Shown here: piece by piece, positions 1 through 6,891 of the stretch | How positions within the stretch are numbered: the stretch's first letter is position 1 | Layout: the number at the start of each line of letters is the position of its first letter | From: CAYRPO01 sp964426305 | GTDB taxonomy: Bacteria; Patescibacteriota; Saccharimonadia; Saccharimonadales; CAIOMD01 | Length of the DNA: 13,519 nt | Direction: 5' to 3' | NCBI GenBank assembly: GCA_964426305.1 | Contig: CAYRPO010000028.1 | Span: 1-13,519 of the forward strand | Position numbers and translations under genes: made by a program | Notes under the pieces: model-generated | Told to the model about the DNA's origin: nothing | Database searches by the model: none | Seen by the model: only the letters and a program-made list of their open reading frames with translations

Positions 1-130
1 CCTCCGGCCTGCTGCTCTGGGGCGAGGGGTGAAGTGGAGGTGTGGGGTGGTTCAGCTTGTGCTGTGGTTCTCCTGAGCGCCTTGCGCCGTGTTATGACTT
101 GCGCACTTCATTGACTTTTACGCCAGAAAA
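1..130. other. Left-edge sequence with no assignable gene
   Basis: No gene can be assigned here. Frame 1 on the + strand is open from the edge to a TGA at 112-114 and frame 2 to a TGA at 74-76, so either could be the tail of an upstream gene, but neither translation is recognisable. The stretch 19-50 is strongly G-rich on the + strand, with runs of four G at 19-22, 26-29 and 44-47 and G doublets between them. Confidence 0.3.
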
Positions 131-132
131 TG

Positions 133-149
133 ATTAGATGACATCTAAT
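133..149. promoter_or_regulatory. 17-bp near-perfect palindrome (possible operator)
   Basis: ATTAGATG and CATCTAAT flank a single central A. With a one-base centre it cannot form a normal RNA hairpin, so a dimeric repressor site in DNA is the more natural reading. It lies about 200 bp before the first gene and touches the hairpin that follows. The function is inferred from symmetry only. Confidence 0.3.
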
Positions 150-166
150 AAGTAGGGCTTATTTTT
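147..166 (+). terminator. Weak terminator-like hairpin
   Basis: AATAAG pairs with CTTATT across a 5-base loop and is followed by a short T run (five Ts ending at 166). The stem is A/T-rich and weak. It could end transcription from a gene left of the window. Confidence 0.3.
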
Positions 167-177
167 GTTCGATACAT

Positions 178-228
178 AGCTTACTTTCGCGACGCGAAGC
201 GAAAGTCTTGTTACCTAGTAAGTAAGCT
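178..228 (+). promoter_or_regulatory. Leader with two mutually exclusive hairpins
   Basis: AGCTTACTT (178-186) is fully complementary to AAGTAAGCT (220-228). ACTTTCGC (183-190) is fully complementary to GCGAAAGT (199-206). Both need 183-186, so the complete stems cannot form together. A third small hairpin, CCGGA/TCCGG, lies at 233-248. The arrangement resembles an attenuator or a structured 5' leader about 120 bases before the first start codon. No ligand-binding family is recognised. Confidence 0.35.
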
Positions 229-348
229 GACACCGGACAAAAATCCGGCCTACGCTCTCATGTTTTTTGAGTGACGAGGAAGATCGTTCCTTAACGCCAC
301 ATACCAATTATTTTGTCTCCGCTCACCCGCAAAGGAGGTGACTGTGTC

Positions 349-894
349 GTGAACAGAGTACTGAATGCCGTGGTCGGAATACTTGCTGTAACTGCGGTTG
401 TCTGTGCAATCTTCTTTAGAAATGGCAATGATAACGCGCAGCAATCGCCACCGCCGTCTGAGCCAACTCAAGGAGTAACGCAGCCTGTCAAAGCACCGGT
501 GGAGCCGTCTGCTCACGTCGATCAGCTGATCGATCGTGTCATGGCGTTCGAGATCGCGTTCAATACGCGTAATCCGGACGACACAACAAGCTCTGTGCGT
601 GCTCGAATTCGGAACTATGCCAGTCGGGAGTATATGGACTGGGTGGGGCTCGATCTGACAACGAAGCCAGAACGTGCACTAGCGCTAACGGGTGATCGAC
701 TTGAGGTTGAAGTTGCCAAGTCTGGCGTAGACACTGGTGAATCTGACGACCCGGATGTTGCATATGTCCGGACCACAGGATTGATAGTGCGCTACAACGA
801 CCAGAACAAGGTTGTCGACCGAATGCCATTTGTTAGCGACACAACATGGGCGTATACGCCTAGGCTTGGGTGGAGAGTCTATCCAAGTAGCTAG
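349..894 (+). CDS. Membrane-anchored protein with Pro-rich linker, conjugation-associated (hypothetical)
   Basis: A 181-aa protein, not recognised as a named family. An N-terminal hydrophobic helix (about residues 5-22) is followed by a Pro/Gln/Ser-rich linker (about 28-55) and a soluble domain of about 125 residues that should lie outside the membrane. The domain begins with amphipathic helices and ends in strand-like sequence. The layout (short cytoplasmic tail, one helix, linker, compact domain) is that of VirB8/TcpC-type or other NTF2-like parts of conjugation machines, but this is layout only. The GTG at 349 is chosen because AAAGGAGGTGA (331-341) precedes it at good spacing; an upstream TTG at 313 would place the SD inside the gene. 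The next gene starts 21 bp downstream with a similar SD, so the two are probably co-transcribed and co-translated. Confidence 0.75.
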   Translation: MNRVLNAVVGILAVTAVVCAIFFRNGNDNAQQSPPPSEPTQGVTQPVKAPVEPSAHVDQLIDRVMAFEIAFNTRNPDDTTSSVRARIRNYASREYMDWVGLDLTTKPERALALTGDRLEVEVAKSGVDTGESDDPDVAYVRTTGLIVRYNDQNKVVDRMPFVSDTTWAYTPRLGWRVYPSS

Positions 895-915
895 AACACC
901 GAGGAGGTGATCCCA

Positions 916-2454
916 GTGTCGTTTCGTAGGTTTCTTGTGGTATCGATCGTAGCGATCGTTGTATCCATAATCATAGCACCAGCCGGACTGATCATTGGGC
1001 TCATCTCGCTTGCGTTGTCGGCTGGCGTTTCGTCTGGGGCTGCAACAGTCTGCAACAGTTCGCCAATGGCGACAAGCAGCAACGTAACGATCTCGCAGGC
1101 GATCGCGAAGGCAAACAACATCGTGATCAAGGGCGAGCCGCTCCAGAACATTCTAAAGGCGTATGGAGTGATGGTTTCCAGAGGGCTGTCGAAGCGCGAC
1201 AGTCTGATCATGGTTATGATCATCATCCAGGAGTCCAAGGGCATCAACTACAAGGTCGCCAAGGACCATGACAGTCTTGGGATCTTCCAGCAACGACCAA
1301 GCCAAGGTTGGGGCACGCCGGCACAGGTGACAAACATCGAGTATGCCACTAACACGGCAATCGACCACCTGCTGAACGTAGATAATCGAGAGCAGATGTC
1401 GTATCTTGATGTTGCGCTAAAGGTGCAGAATCCAAGCCGAGCAGCGTATTTGGATCCGCACAACTACTTTCCTGGCTGGGAAGATGAAGCGCAGGCAATC
1501 ATCGACAGCGCTACTGTAGTAGGTTCAGGCTCTGGCCCAGATGGCGGTGGCATGAATGATGCTGCTCAACTGGCTGCCGTTGCTAACCCTGGTTGCTCAA
1601 CGGGCATCGAGGCCGTTGTGGTCGCGATGTCTGCCGTGCAAAGCCAGGTTGGCAAGCAACTTACAGCCGATCAGGGCGCTAACGACGGTACAGGCCTCAT
1701 GGCCTGGGCATACCAGCAAGCTGGCGTATCGTTGTTGCCAGAACCCAGCGACCAGCTCAACAAGGGCGTCAGTGTCGACTTCAGGCAAGATCTGACACCA
1801 GGGGACCTGCTGTATTTCTCGAGTTCCGAGGGTTCGGACGCGATTCACCGTGTTGGCATGTTCGTTAGTGACAACCAAATGTTTGCGGTTGCATCTGACG
1901 GCACGGTCAAGCAAGTGGAGCCCAATTGGAAGAAGTACGTTGGGGCCTCACGGCCAGTACCAGTACCTTTCTCGGTAGTACCGCTTGCCAACTATCCCGC
2001 GAATGGATCGAACATCCTCACGGGCAACAGTTCCGGCAAGTGGGTCGCACCACTACCAGGAACGTTCCATGTTGGCTCGGCGTACGGCATGCGCTTCCAT
2101 CCGACCAAGCATCACTGGAGCCTTCACGACGGTGTTGACTTGAGCGGGGGTGTAGATGGCCGAGAGATTCACGCCGCGGCGGATGGTGTCGTCAAGTCTG
2201 TCGTGCGATCCGGTATTGACTATGGCTGGCATGTCGTCATCGATCATGGTGATGGCATAACGACACTGTATGGTCACATGCAGGCGTTCGCCAATGGCCT
2301 TGCCGAAGGACAACCGGTCACGGCGGGACAGACGATTGGGTATGTTGGTGAAACAGGCGCGGCAACGGGTCCGCATTTGCACTTTACGGTGCGGATCAGT
2401 GGCAAGCCAACCGATCCTGTGCCCTTCATGCGTAACCATGGTGTTGCGCTGTAG
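916..2454 (+). CDS. Membrane-anchored cell-wall hydrolase: lysozyme-like + NlpC/P60-like + M23 peptidase
   Basis: A 512-aa protein that probably opens peptidoglycan for a conjugation or secretion apparatus. Residues 6-37 form a hydrophobic anchor. Residues about 85-190 form a lysozyme/transglycosylase-like domain, with candidate catalytic Glu106 in QESKG and the block GIFQQRPSQGWG. Residues about 232-345 resemble NlpC/P60, but the nucleophile position of the usual DCSGL motif reads DGTGL (Gly258) and the HVG histidine is replaced or displaced (HRVG), so this domain looks catalytically dead. Residues about 375-505 are an M23 metallopeptidase with its key residues present: H404/D408 (HDGVD), H454 (YGHM) and H487/H489 (GPHLHF). 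The GTG at 916 is preceded by an SD of 12-13 bases (about 901-913); a GTG at 907 lies inside that SD. Four stem-loops follow the stop codon. Confidence 0.88.
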   Translation: MSFRRFLVVSIVAIVVSIIIAPAGLIIGLISLALSAGVSSGAATVCNSSPMATSSNVTISQAIAKANNIVIKGEPLQNILKAYGVMVSRGLSKRDSLIMVMIIIQESKGINYKVAKDHDSLGIFQQRPSQGWGTPAQVTNIEYATNTAIDHLLNVDNREQMSYLDVALKVQNPSRAAYLDPHNYFPGWEDEAQAIIDSATVVGSGSGPDGGGMNDAAQLAAVANPGCSTGIEAVVVAMSAVQSQVGKQLTADQGANDGTGLMAWAYQQAGVSLLPEPSDQLNKGVSVDFRQDLTPGDLLYFSSSEGSDAIHRVGMFVSDNQMFAVASDGTVKQVEPNWKKYVGASRPVPVPFSVVPLANYPANGSNILTGNSSGKWVAPLPGTFHVGSAYGMRFHPTKHHWSLHDGVDLSGGVDGREIHAAADGVVKSVVRSGIDYGWHVVIDHGDGITTLYGHMQAFANGLAEGQPVTAGQTIGYVGETGAATGPHLHFTVRISGKPTDPVPFMRNHGVAL

Positions 2455-2466
2455 TGGAACTGGATC

Positions 2467-2573
2467 CTCGTGGCAACACGAGCGTCGCCCTATGTGCCAT
2501 ATAGGGCGAGCCGGAAAGAGAAACCTTTCCGGCACTACCAGATACCTGAATGTATTTCAGGCCTCTGGCAGTG
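2467..2573 (+). ncRNA. Array of four tandem stem-loops (unknown RNA or 3' structure)
   Basis: Four hairpins lie almost without spacers. (1) CTCGTG/CACGAG at 2467-2482 closes a GCAA tetraloop of the GNRA class. (2) CGCCCTAT/ATAGGGCG at 2486-2508 has a 7-base loop. (3) GCCGGAAAG/CTTTCCGGC at 2510-2533 has a 6-base loop. (4) The hairpin at 2533-2573 pairs CACT/AGTG, CCAGA/TCTGG and CCTGAA/TTCAGG, separated by an A-C mismatch and a 2x2 internal loop. ATTTTAA follows, so the last stem could also terminate transcription. The array begins 12 bases after the hydrolase stop codon. It could be a structured small RNA, a stabilising 3' UTR, or a DNA processing site at an element boundary. No known RNA family is recognised. 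Confidence 0.5.
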
Positions 2574-2617
2574 ATTTTAAGTTACAAATCGACAGCAATA
2601 ATCGTGAACAGATAAAA

Positions 2618-3131
2618 TTACAGAAATGGAATCAGTAGCACAGGGGTTAGCAGCACGAACGTGGCAATATGCATAATTTTGCGATGCCCAAACCGATATA
2701 GAAGCAAACTGGCAAGATCTATGAAAAAGAGCTGAATCGAAGCAAATACCAGTACGAGCATGCCAAAAAAGATAAAATTGTCGAGTGAAGCATCTCATTC
2801 AAATGTTTCAAGATTTAGGATTGCGCCAAGGGCTGCCACGTCCAAAACAAGTAGCGACAACATGTACGCATACACGCGAAAATTACTGACTCGCTGACCA
2901 TTTTGCGGGGAGGTGTTTTGTAGTTTTCGCACCGTCCACCAAGGACATGCATACACAATCGCAAAAAACGCAAAAAGACTCACAGCGGCGCTTTGGGCTA
3001 TCAGGTGATAATTTGGCAAGTAATATACAGCTTGTCCAACATACAACACCAGCCACACAAGTGGCACAATGTACGCATATCGAGACACAATTTCGTCTAG
3101 CTGAGATACGTTCATGCGCATATATGTAGTA
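2618..3131 (-). pseudogene. Multi-pass membrane protein gene, 5' end cut by IS and interrupted by TGA
   Basis: The minus-strand reading frame enters from the IS boundary at 3131. It has candidate ATGs at 3121 and 3115 without a clear SD. It encodes hydrophobic segments around YAYIVPLVWLVLYVGQAVYYL, AAVSLFAFFAIVYAC and VYAYMLSLLVLDVAALGAIL, then meets a TGA at 2795-2797. The same frame continues for 58 sense codons to a TAA at 2618-2620 and encodes two more membrane segments (FIFFGMLVLVFASIQLFF and IATFVLLTPVLLIPFL). This continuation, without a plausible new start at its head, suggests one gene of about 170 aa and about five helices that has acquired a nonsense codon. The family is not recognised. 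The truncated 108-aa form may still be made. Confidence 0.6.
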
Positions 3132-3155
3132 TGCCCATTGTGTGAAATCAAATCA
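3132..3155. repeat. IS982 left inverted repeat
   Basis: It reads TGCCCATTGTGTGAAAT then CAAATCA, and matches the right repeat at 4115-4138 in 22 of 24 positions. The transposase frame, without its premature stop, ends at 3148-3150 inside this repeat. Confidence 0.85.
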
Positions 3156-4053
3156 CTCCAGTGAGTAAATCCAGTTTTGTAGCCGGTCGCCCAAACTGTC
3201 TCAGTAGAGCCAACCCAACTGTATGTGCTGCCAACTTGTATTGTAGCTGACTCAAGATACGTCGCTCACTTTTTCCTCATGGGCGGTTATAACAAAACAA
3301 CTCGGTTAATTGGCTGTCGGTGGTTTCTACTACTCGTCGGAACTTCTTGAGTAGCCAATGCTCTACCTCAGCGGTCGTTTGTGCCATATTACTTCGCTGG
3401 TGTGCGAGCAATGCGACACCTTTGTTGGCGAGCAAAGCTCGCTCCTCCTCTTTGAGGAGATAACCCTTGTCACCAAGATATATGCCCGGTAGCTGGGTCT
3501 GTAGTAAAGCCTCACCATATGGAGCATCATGGGGCGCTGCACTACCAACAACAAAGTCTTCGACCGCACCGGTCAGGCTCACGATCGTGGTTGTCTTGTA
3601 ACCCGCATAATGTAGTTGCTTGCTCTCACAATACCCAAGACCGGCATTTGAAAACCCTCGGCTTCCAAAGAACTTTGTGACGGGTATAGCGGTCGTACCA
3701 ACCGCGTCAATGACGTGATAGCCAGCGTATGGTGCCGGTATTGGTAACTTTTGAGCCACCTGGGTACGGAACTGGTTCACCAGCTCGGATAGGTTATTCT
3801 TGCTTCTGTTGTACTGCGTGCGATCTATAAGTTGCCCCGGGAAGTAGTTAGCGAGGTTTTTGCGGACATGCTGTCCAGTAGTCATCTTCGTCATGAACAC
3901 CAGTAACTCCTGCAGCAATGATAGGCTAAGCAAGCTCGCGTCGGATAGTTTAGGTTTTCGACCTGAGCGGCGTAGCTGCAGCACAACCTGCGGTTGCGCA
4001 CAGAAGTCATCGACCATACAATAGATTGAGATACGCAGTAATTCTTGATTCAT
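3148..4053 (-). pseudogene. IS982-family transposase with in-frame TGA
   Basis: A DDE transposase that would catalyse cut-and-paste movement of the surrounding element. Typical IS982 features are visible: an N-terminal GRKPKLSD block, first Asp in YHVIDAVG, GYKTTTIVSLTG, second Asp in YLGDKGYL, and Glu in RRVVETTDSQL. A TGA at 3277-3279 stops the protein after FCYNRP (258 aa from the chosen start). The frame then stays open for 42 codons (starting GKSERRILSQLQYKLAAHTV), which resembles the normal family C-terminus, and ends at 3148. The full frame of 301 codons matches the usual family length. The start at 4053 is chosen because AAGGGG lies 7-8 bases before it; an earlier ATG at 4089 has no such support. 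All three acidic residues precede the TGA, so residual activity cannot be excluded. Confidence 0.8.
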
Positions 4054-4114
4054 ATATACCCCTTGTTTGTTTTTAGAACTTACAAACAACAGTATAGCGA
4101 GCTAGAAGAACTGC

Positions 4115-4138
4115 TTATTTCATTTCACACAATGGGCA
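4115..4138. repeat. IS982 right inverted repeat
   Basis: The reverse complement reads TGCCCATTGTGTGAAAT then GAAATAA, matching 22 of 24 positions of the left repeat at 3132-3155. It lies about 60 bp upstream of the transposase start. Confidence 0.85.
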
Positions 4139-4142
4139 GGCA

Positions 4143-4301
4143 TCATATGTAAATAGTCCAACCAAATGTAAGCGATAGACCGACTATTGCAAACATTTTA
4201 TTCTGCATTTTGTCATAGGTAGACGATTGTTCACTGATCTTATCTGCCAGAATACGTATTCTGGCCTCAAGTATGGGTATCATATCGTCAGTATTTGTCA
4301 T
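4143..4301 (-). CDS. 52-aa single-helix membrane protein (hypothetical)
   Basis: A short reading frame giving a charged, heptad-like N-terminal half (ILEARIRILADKISEQ) and a C-terminal hydrophobic helix (FAIVGLSLTFGWTIYI), so it would be a membrane-anchored helical protein. The layout recalls small XhlA-like or holin-accessory proteins, but no family is recognised. The upstream sequence offers only a weak SD (GAAAG). Its TGA stop overlaps an ATG (TGATG, 4141-4145) that was probably the start of the next gene before the IS982 insertion, so it may have been the first gene of a coupled pair. A perfect 20-bp palindrome lies inside it at 4246-4265. It might instead be the N-terminal fragment of a larger disrupted gene. 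Confidence 0.5.
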   Translation of the reverse strand: MTNTDDMIPILEARIRILADKISEQSSTYDKMQNKMFAIVGLSLTFGWTIYI

Positions 4302-4412
4302 GATTTAACTTTCGTTCACCCATTGCTACATAAATAGTACCCTACACAATAAAGCATTAGCACTAGCAGTCATCGTAATAAAGCAAGGCTAGCTGCCGGT
4401 TGGGCGAACGTG
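4302..4412. other. Intergenic stretch, 111 bp
   Basis: AT-rich sequence between the 52-aa gene and the end of the 168-aa gene. On the minus strand a TACTAT hexamer lies about 35 bases before the 52-aa start and may be a -10 element, without a convincing -35. No terminator hairpin was seen. Confidence 0.3.
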
Positions 4413-4919
4413 TTATGCGGTTGTTTGTACAAGGCCAATGGTGTAGTTTTTCCCGTAGTGTTTGGCGCATTTTGGGCAGGTTGTATAGAACAAATAGACT
4501 CTTTCGGCCGTACGATTTTTGCGCGTGGCCAGGTCTTGGAGCGCGCTGAACCATTGCTTTGCATTTTTGTACGGGCCTTCAAATACCTTGGTTAGAAACG
4601 TTCCATTTAATGCGACATTGTCAACGCCCTCGACAGGCTTGGTCACTGCGTACAACTGTTCTGCTTTCCATGGCGACAAATCACGGCTTAGAATCATTGT
4701 TTGTTCCGGCGGCATCAAGGCATTCGCTTGGCTAGCAGCTTGGTTTAGCGCGGCCATAACTTTGCCCATGTTGAGTGGCATAAACAAAAAACTGCGCGTA
4801 TACATGCGTATGAATTGTTTATTTTTAAAAGTTACTTCTTGCTCGTCCCAAGCTTGCACGTTTGGAACCGCGCAGCAACCAGTTTCGTTTTTGTCGGTGT
4901 ATGTATTTGGCAAATCCAT
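4413..4919 (-). CDS. Conserved 168-aa protein with CC and CxxC motifs (often labelled hydrolase)
   Basis: The sequence resembles a widespread family often annotated simply as hydrolase, recognised from memory by SFLFMPLN, TFLTKVFEGPYKN and the C-terminal block YTTCPKCAKHYGKNY. No enzymatic role can be shown from the sequence. Cys15-Cys16 near the N-terminus and Cys148/Cys151 in CPKC could together bind a metal. There is no signal peptide or membrane segment, so it is probably cytosolic. The fold may be of the GyrI/SOUL small-molecule-binding type, which is an inference. The ATG at 4919 is supported by an AGGAGG six to seven bases upstream. It lies 74 bp downstream of kup on the same strand with no obvious terminator between them, so it may share the kup transcript. 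Confidence 0.75.
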   Translation of the reverse strand: MDLPNTYTDKNETGCCAVPNVQAWDEQEVTFKNKQFIRMYTRSFLFMPLNMGKVMAALNQAASQANALMPPEQTMILSRDLSPWKAEQLYAVTKPVEGVDNVALNGTFLTKVFEGPYKNAKQWFSALQDLATRKNRTAERVYLFYTTCPKCAKHYGKNYTIGLVQTTA

Positions 4920-4993
4920 ATCACACCTCCTGCTTCAGTCTGTACTTACAGCATATGCCAAATCAAACAGCTCGTCGATGAGTCACATCACTC

Positions 4994-6883
4994 TTATAGC
5001 TCAATGAGCGATCTAATCTCTATGGTTCGGTTTGTTGGCAGTTTGTAGTAATCGCTAGCGCTCAGCGCATTTCGTGCCATCAGGCAGTACAGCGATTTTT
5101 GCCATCTGCGCATATTGCGTCGTTTTGTTTGTACGATTTTACTTTGTGATATGAAATATTCAACGGAATCTAGGTCTAGATTGAGCTCACTGTTGACATG
5201 CCGTAATGAATCCAGGGTTTTTGGTATGTTTGGTGAGTCGTGAAAGCCGTAGCGCAAGTGTACATAGCCAATACCGTCTTGGTAATCTAGATCATCAAAC
5301 GTACATCGTTTGTCTTCGGGCACATGAGATGCGTTAGTGATCGATACGGTTACAATGATTACTTTTTCGTGCAGCTCATGCAATTTATCGACCGTCGCAC
5401 GCAGCGCGAGTGGTGCTAATCCGGCGTGATGTCCTATGTATATGGCATGTCCTGGTGCGCGCCGAATCGGCGGATCAGCAGTGTGTATGTCGTCGATGAA
5501 CTGCTGGAGTGGGCCCTCGAGGGCTTGGCGTCTATTGCTGACAATCTGCTGCCCCTTTCTCCATGTAGCAATAACCGCCAAAATACAGGCTGCAAGCAAG
5601 AGCGGAAACCAACCGCCATGCCAGATTTTCGAGAGGCTTGATGATACAAACAAGATATCGAGCGTTGAAAAGATGACAGCCCCCAGGAATACGTATGTTT
5701 TCGACTTGTGCCACATGGTTCGTGCGACAACCAAAAATAGTATAGTATCGATCGCCAATGTGACGCTCACAGCCATGCCGTATGCGCCTGCCAGTTTTTG
5801 CGATGTACCAAAGATCAACACTAGCAAACTGACACATATGCACAAGGCCATATTGACAAACGGCAAGTAGACTTGGCCTATCTCGCGCTTCGACGTATGG
5901 CGTATGACCATTTTTGGCAAAAATCCCAAATGCACCGCTTGACGCGTCAGCGAAAATGCACCCGAAATGACCGCTTGCGATGCAATCAGCGTGGCGAGCG
6001 TTGCCAGTATGACCACCGTAAGCCGCATGGCCTCGGGGTACAGCAAAAACAGTGGGTTACTTATGTTCTCAGGGTCTTGTAGCAGCAAAGCTCCCTGGCC
6101 CATATAGCACAAAAGCAGTGCCGGAAATACAACCGCAAACCATGCGCGCGCAATTGGCGGACGGCCAAAATGTCCCATATCTGCATAGAGTGCCTCTACA
6201 CCGGTTAGTGTCAAGATGATTGCACTCATGGCGATGAATGCAATCAGTGGTTGCGAGACAAAGAATACTACAGCATGCGTAGGTAACAGTGCCTGCACAA
6301 TGCTCGGGTTCTGGGCAATCTGCCATATACCTCCGGCGGCAATAACCATAAACCAGAGCAGCATAACTGGGCCAAAAAGCTTACCAATCAACCGTGTACC
6401 GTACTGCTGCAACCAAAACAAAACAGCCAATATGACAAGCGTAATTGGTAAAACGTATCTGATCAGATGTGGCTGCACTACTCCAACGCCCTCTATGGCC
6501 GACATAACCGATATCGCCGGCGTGATAACACTGTCACCGTAAAATAGCGCTACGCCAACTAGTCCCAAAAATACAAAAAACGCTGTGTAGCGCGGGTTCA
6601 GCTTGCTGCTTTTGACCAGCGCTGTTAACGCGATGATCCCCCCTTCGCCCTCGTTGTCGGCTCGCATAATGTAGCCTATGTATTTTATGGATACTACTAG
6701 TGTGACTGACCAAATGATGAGCGAAATGACCCCCATGACGTTTGCTTCGGTGATCGGAACGTGGTGTCCGGCTGAATGAAACACCGCTGGTAGTGCGTAC
6801 AACGGGCTAGTACCGATGTCGCCAAACACGATCCCCAGTGCCCCAAGCAACATGGCATAACTGATCTTTTTTGTCTTTTTCAT
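4994..6883 (-). CDS. kup: Potassium uptake transporter Kup (KUP/HAK/KT family)
   Basis: A 629-aa integral membrane protein that imports potassium with protons. The family signature GIVFGDIGTSPLYA lies at residues 17-30, and NEGEGGIIAL at 77-86 follows the second helix. About twelve hydrophobic segments fill the first 430 residues. A soluble C-terminal domain (from about 450) contains PGHAIYIGHHAGLAPLAL, and the protein ends with a typical tail (KLPTNRTIEIRSLIEL). Length is close to the roughly 620-630 aa of characterised Kup proteins, and no interruption is seen. The start codon at 6881-6883 has no good SD. A strong promoter ends only 8 bases before it, so the mRNA is probably leaderless. Confidence 0.95.
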   Translation of the reverse strand: MKKTKKISYAMLLGALGIVFGDIGTSPLYALPAVFHSAGHHVPITEANVMGVISLIIWSVTLVVSIKYIGYIMRADNEGEGGIIALTALVKSSKLNPRYTAFFVFLGLVGVALFYGDSVITPAISVMSAIEGVGVVQPHLIRYVLPITLVILAVLFWLQQYGTRLIGKLFGPVMLLWFMVIAAGGIWQIAQNPSIVQALLPTHAVVFFVSQPLIAFIAMSAIILTLTGVEALYADMGHFGRPPIARAWFAVVFPALLLCYMGQGALLLQDPENISNPLFLLYPEAMRLTVVILATLATLIASQAVISGAFSLTRQAVHLGFLPKMVIRHTSKREIGQVYLPFVNMALCICVSLLVLIFGTSQKLAGAYGMAVSVTLAIDTILFLVVARTMWHKSKTYVFLGAVIFSTLDILFVSSSLSKIWHGGWFPLLLAACILAVIATWRKGQQIVSNRRQALEGPLQQFIDDIHTADPPIRRAPGHAIYIGHHAGLAPLALRATVDKLHELHEKVIIVTVSITNASHVPEDKRCTFDDLDYQDGIGYVHLRYGFHDSPNIPKTLDSLRHVNSELNLDLDSVEYFISQSKIVQTKRRNMRRWQKSLYCLMARNALSASDYYKLPTNRTIEIRSLIEL

Positions 6884-6891
6884 CTAGCCTA

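Larger units (their letters stand above)
3132..4138 (-). mobile_element. IS982-family insertion sequence
   Basis: The element is 1,007 bp, bounded by inverted repeats that begin TGCCCATTGTGTGAAAT. The first 17 bases are identical, and 22 of 24 match between 3132-3155 and 4115-4138. It contains a single DDE transposase frame that nearly fills it and ends inside the left repeat, as in compact IS982 elements of about 1 kb. No clear target duplication is seen: the left flank ends gtagta and the right flank starts ggcatc. The element lies 4 bp beyond the stop codon of the 52-aa gene and inside the start region of the membrane-protein gene. Confidence 0.85.

Noticed and set aside
313..348. TTG start at 313 for the first gene
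   Set aside because: It would place the strong SD at 331-341 inside the coding sequence; the GTG at 349 is correctly spaced from it.
2467..2573. Integron attC site or CRISPR-like array
   Set aside because: The four stems differ in sequence, there are no repeated units with spacers, and no integrase or cas gene is present.
2577..2798. A 73-aa minus-strand frame after the truncated membrane protein
   Set aside because: A different frame over the same bases encodes clear membrane helices in continuity with the upstream gene; this one is Cys/His-rich without pattern.
3132..3151. Start of the truncated membrane protein at 3151
   Set aside because: The first residues would be encoded by the IS982 inverted repeat, so this start is a by-product of the insertion; downstream ATGs or the lost native start are more likely.
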